A stretch of DNA of 64,000 nt from Deroplatys truncata (lineage: Eukaryota > Arthropoda > Insecta > Mantodea > Mantidae), in NCBI GenBank assembly GCA_030765065.1, contig CM060978.1, positions 56,386,421-56,450,420 of the forward strand, in the 5' to 3' direction. The position numbers were made by a program, and so were the translations under genes. The notes under the pieces are model-generated. The model did not search any database, was not told the DNA's origin, and saw only the letters and a list, made by a program, of their open reading frames with translations. How positions within the stretch are numbered: the stretch's first letter is position 1; the number at the start of each line of letters is the position of its first letter. Shown here piece by piece: positions 62,340-64,000 of this stretch.

Positions 62340-62880
62340 TACTATATTTTGATACTTTGTCCAATTTTCACTGCCACTTCAGTCCTGTCACTTCACTGTT
62401 TTGATCTTTAACTTTCACTGTGGCTTTAGTTAGTTTAAAATATCACTTCACTAATGTGAACTACTTCGATTTTCTGTCCACTTTTCTTCGTGACGTAGCA
62501 AACACTTCAACCTCTTCTTCAGTCCACTTTACTCGCTGGGGAATCGAGCACAGGACATCTCTAATCTTCCGCAGTATCAGCACGCACTGCACGTAGCGCT
62601 TCGTGACAATTACTGCTTGTGCTTATAGAAGCGTACTTGATGTCACAGCAGAAACATGTTTATCAACTCACTCACTGACTCGCCGATTAACTCATTCGCG
62701 AGAATACTCGCTCATATAGCAGCTCATTAGAGTTCCAGAATGTTCTAGAAGCAGAGAGAAGGAAAAATGTCAGAACATTCTCTTCATATCTCGATAGCAT
62801 TTCTGGCATTTACGCTGAGCGAGAGCGCTACTTATCTGTATTTATCTCTCCACTACCCGGCGCCAACCTCCCAATAAATT
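62340..62880 (-). mobile_element. LTR fragment (family R), copy 3
   Basis: Minus-strand order: 'tatatgagcgagtattctcg', 'gtcagtgagtgagttg', 'gaagaggttgaagtgtttgc'. Shares the first two words with 50640-50690 and 'ctcgctgggg(a)atcgagcac' with 58060. Ends near 'ccggcgccaacct'. Confidence 0.5.
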
Positions 62881-63249
62881 TGGACTAAGCCACTGCCTCA
62901 CAATTATTTACTAGATAACTCGCACAATCTAAATCGACCTTCACTTGTAAATCATTCTCAGTCTAATCTTAAGTATTAACGGTTTTGTTAACCTAAGCAT
63001 CTATGTGTATTTTAAATTTTGCAAGCAATCCTACCCGTGTGGGGATTCTACTGCTGCGTTGTGCGTAGGATGTTATATTTCCTTATAACGGTAGCATTAC
63101 ATCGCCGTCCGCGTACTCCTGACATTTTTATTGTAATAAACGTTATACTTATAGACGTCGACAAAGTAGTGGTTGAATGAAAATATGATTAGCCATTAAG
63201 GACTTATCGCGAATATACCAGATGGCCCACACAAACCGTCCTTAGTTGA

Positions 63250-63540
63250 AGTTGTCGTCCTCCGTAGACTAGTGGTACCGTGCTAGACTCTAGTTCCCAA
63301 GGTCGCGGGTTCAAACATGGCGGAGGGCGATGGCTTTTTTCGGGCGTAAGAATCCTTGGCATGGTTTCCTTTGGAAGGGATGTAAAGCCGGTGGTCCCGT
63401 GTCGTAGATTTACGGCACGAAAAGGAACCTCAAGCCTGATAAAGAGGCCTCTGAGCAAAATTACCGGTCTTTCACGCCCAAAATAGAATGGGACGCTAAG
63501 GACCACAGTAGTTAAAGAGCGTCCATAAATAAAATTCAAC
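63250..63540 (+). repeat. SINE, tRNA-derived (type 3)
   Basis: tRNA-like head: A-box-like 'gtagactagtggtaccgtgc' at 63264 and B-box 'gcgggttcaaacatggc' at 63304. Body 'aagccggtggtcccgtg' and 'cggcacgaaaaggaacct', ending with an A-rich 'ccataaataaaattcaac' at about 63540. I recognise this body from blattodean-type genomes, from memory only. Confidence 0.7.
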
Positions 63541-63554
63541 TGAATTTTCTTAGT

Positions 63555-64000
63555 TTAAAGTACCTAATATAAATGCTAAATGTCTGGAAAAAGTTTATGA
63601 GATGGTTGTGGAGGAAAAAATGATGTATGGTATAGAAATATGGGGATTAGATAGAGGATGGGAATGTATAGATGTGGTGCACAGGATGTTTTGTAGAGAA
63701 ATACTAGGACTACCGAAGTCAATTGTAAGACAGGTAGCACAATTAGAGATGGGCAGGGTGCCAACTAAGGGGAAGATAATGGAAAGAGCTTTGAAATTTT
63801 GATTCAGAACTTTATATCTAGGAAAAAATAATGTGTTAAGACAATGTATTGAATACCAAGAGTACAGCTTAATGAATGATGGATGGGTAAGTAAATTACG
63901 GAACATTTTGGAAAAAAATGGGTTAGGAGGTATATGGAGAAGGAGTGAAAATAACGTGAAAATTTTTTGGAAAAAGGCGAGGAAAAGACTGGAAGATATA
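63555..64000 (+). pseudogene. LINE reverse transcriptase C-terminal fragment (runs off the window)
   Basis: Plus-strand frame KVPNINAKCLEKVYEMVVEE then MMYGIEIWGLDRG, VHRMFCREILGLPKS and, past a TGA at 63800-63802 that replaces a Trp codon, FRTLYLGKNNVL. The ..YG.E.WG and F...ILGLP motifs mark the region after the LINE RT core, comparable with LLYGSEVWGW and RILGLG in the LINE at 600-2300. 5'-truncated near 63555 and incomplete on the right. Confidence 0.72.

Noticed and set aside
63204-63539. Minus-strand 111-codon ORF
   Set aside because: Lies across the tRNA-derived SINE on the plus strand; no protein family recognised.

Overview
This window is repeat-dense eukaryotic nuclear DNA, almost certainly from an insect with a large genome. 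The evidence is a multi-exon gene with GT-AG introns, mariner and Tc1 elements, insect-type LINEs, tRNA-derived SINEs and hundreds of bases of AT-rich short-interspersed elements. Two SINE types (one beginning 'cccgtggcgctacagccc', one with a 'gtaaagccggtggtcccgtg' body) recall polyneopteran genomes (cockroach, termite, stick insect); that placement is an inference from memory, with low to moderate confidence. There are no prokaryotic features and no CRISPR array.

The one host gene recognised is the 3' part of a discoidin domain receptor (Ddr) on the minus strand. Nine exons between 56560 and 31397 join in a single frame (1,568 nt, 521 complete codons plus stop). They encode a short extracellular juxtamembrane piece, one transmembrane helix, a cytoplasmic linker and a complete tyrosine-kinase-like domain. 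The discoidin domain itself must lie upstream, beyond the right edge. The kinase lacks the beta3 lysine (VAVR), has a broken glycine loop (GVCHAG), HKD instead of HRD, DIA instead of DFG and SSVW instead of SDVW, so it looks like a pseudokinase. In the last intron, directly next to the terminal exon, about 13 decayed tandem copies of that exon plus its 3' splice site form a roughly 1.5 kb array (31547-33020). This is the most unusual structure in the window.

The dominant repeat, here called family H, is a roughly 0.8-0.95 kb non-autonomous element present in more than 20 full or partial copies in both orientations. One end begins TCTGATGTGTTACACTCAC. The other ends in a near-palindrome around TACTATACGTAGTAG. 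The two ends share a 12-nt subterminal inverted repeat (ACTTTCTCTACT), there is a GT-rich microsatellite in the body, and insertions fall in T or A runs. This architecture resembles Helentron-derived DINE-1/HINE elements. Copies are nested in one another (10285-11167 inside 9916-11655; 25504-26412 inside 24900-26500), arranged head to tail (5974-7703) and rearranged into a foldback (19153-19811).

Layout. 1-5.4 kb: transposase fossil, LINE, an interrupted mariner and a second LINE fossil. 5.9-20 kb: family H cluster with an almost complete mariner (15020-16271). 20.5-22.2 kb: Tc1 element split by a LINE 3' end. 22.4-23 kb: SINE. 23-26.5 kb: more family H. 26.6-31.4 kb: first copy of an LTR-plus-leader family, a SINE, and sequence downstream of Ddr. 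31.4-56.6 kb: Ddr exons with introns full of LTR-like units, SINEs, MITEs, family H and an RNase H LINE. 56.6-64 kb: probable upstream Ddr intron with an LTR unit, family H, LTR fragments, a SINE and a LINE. All translations, boundaries and splice sites were read by eye; no searches were run.
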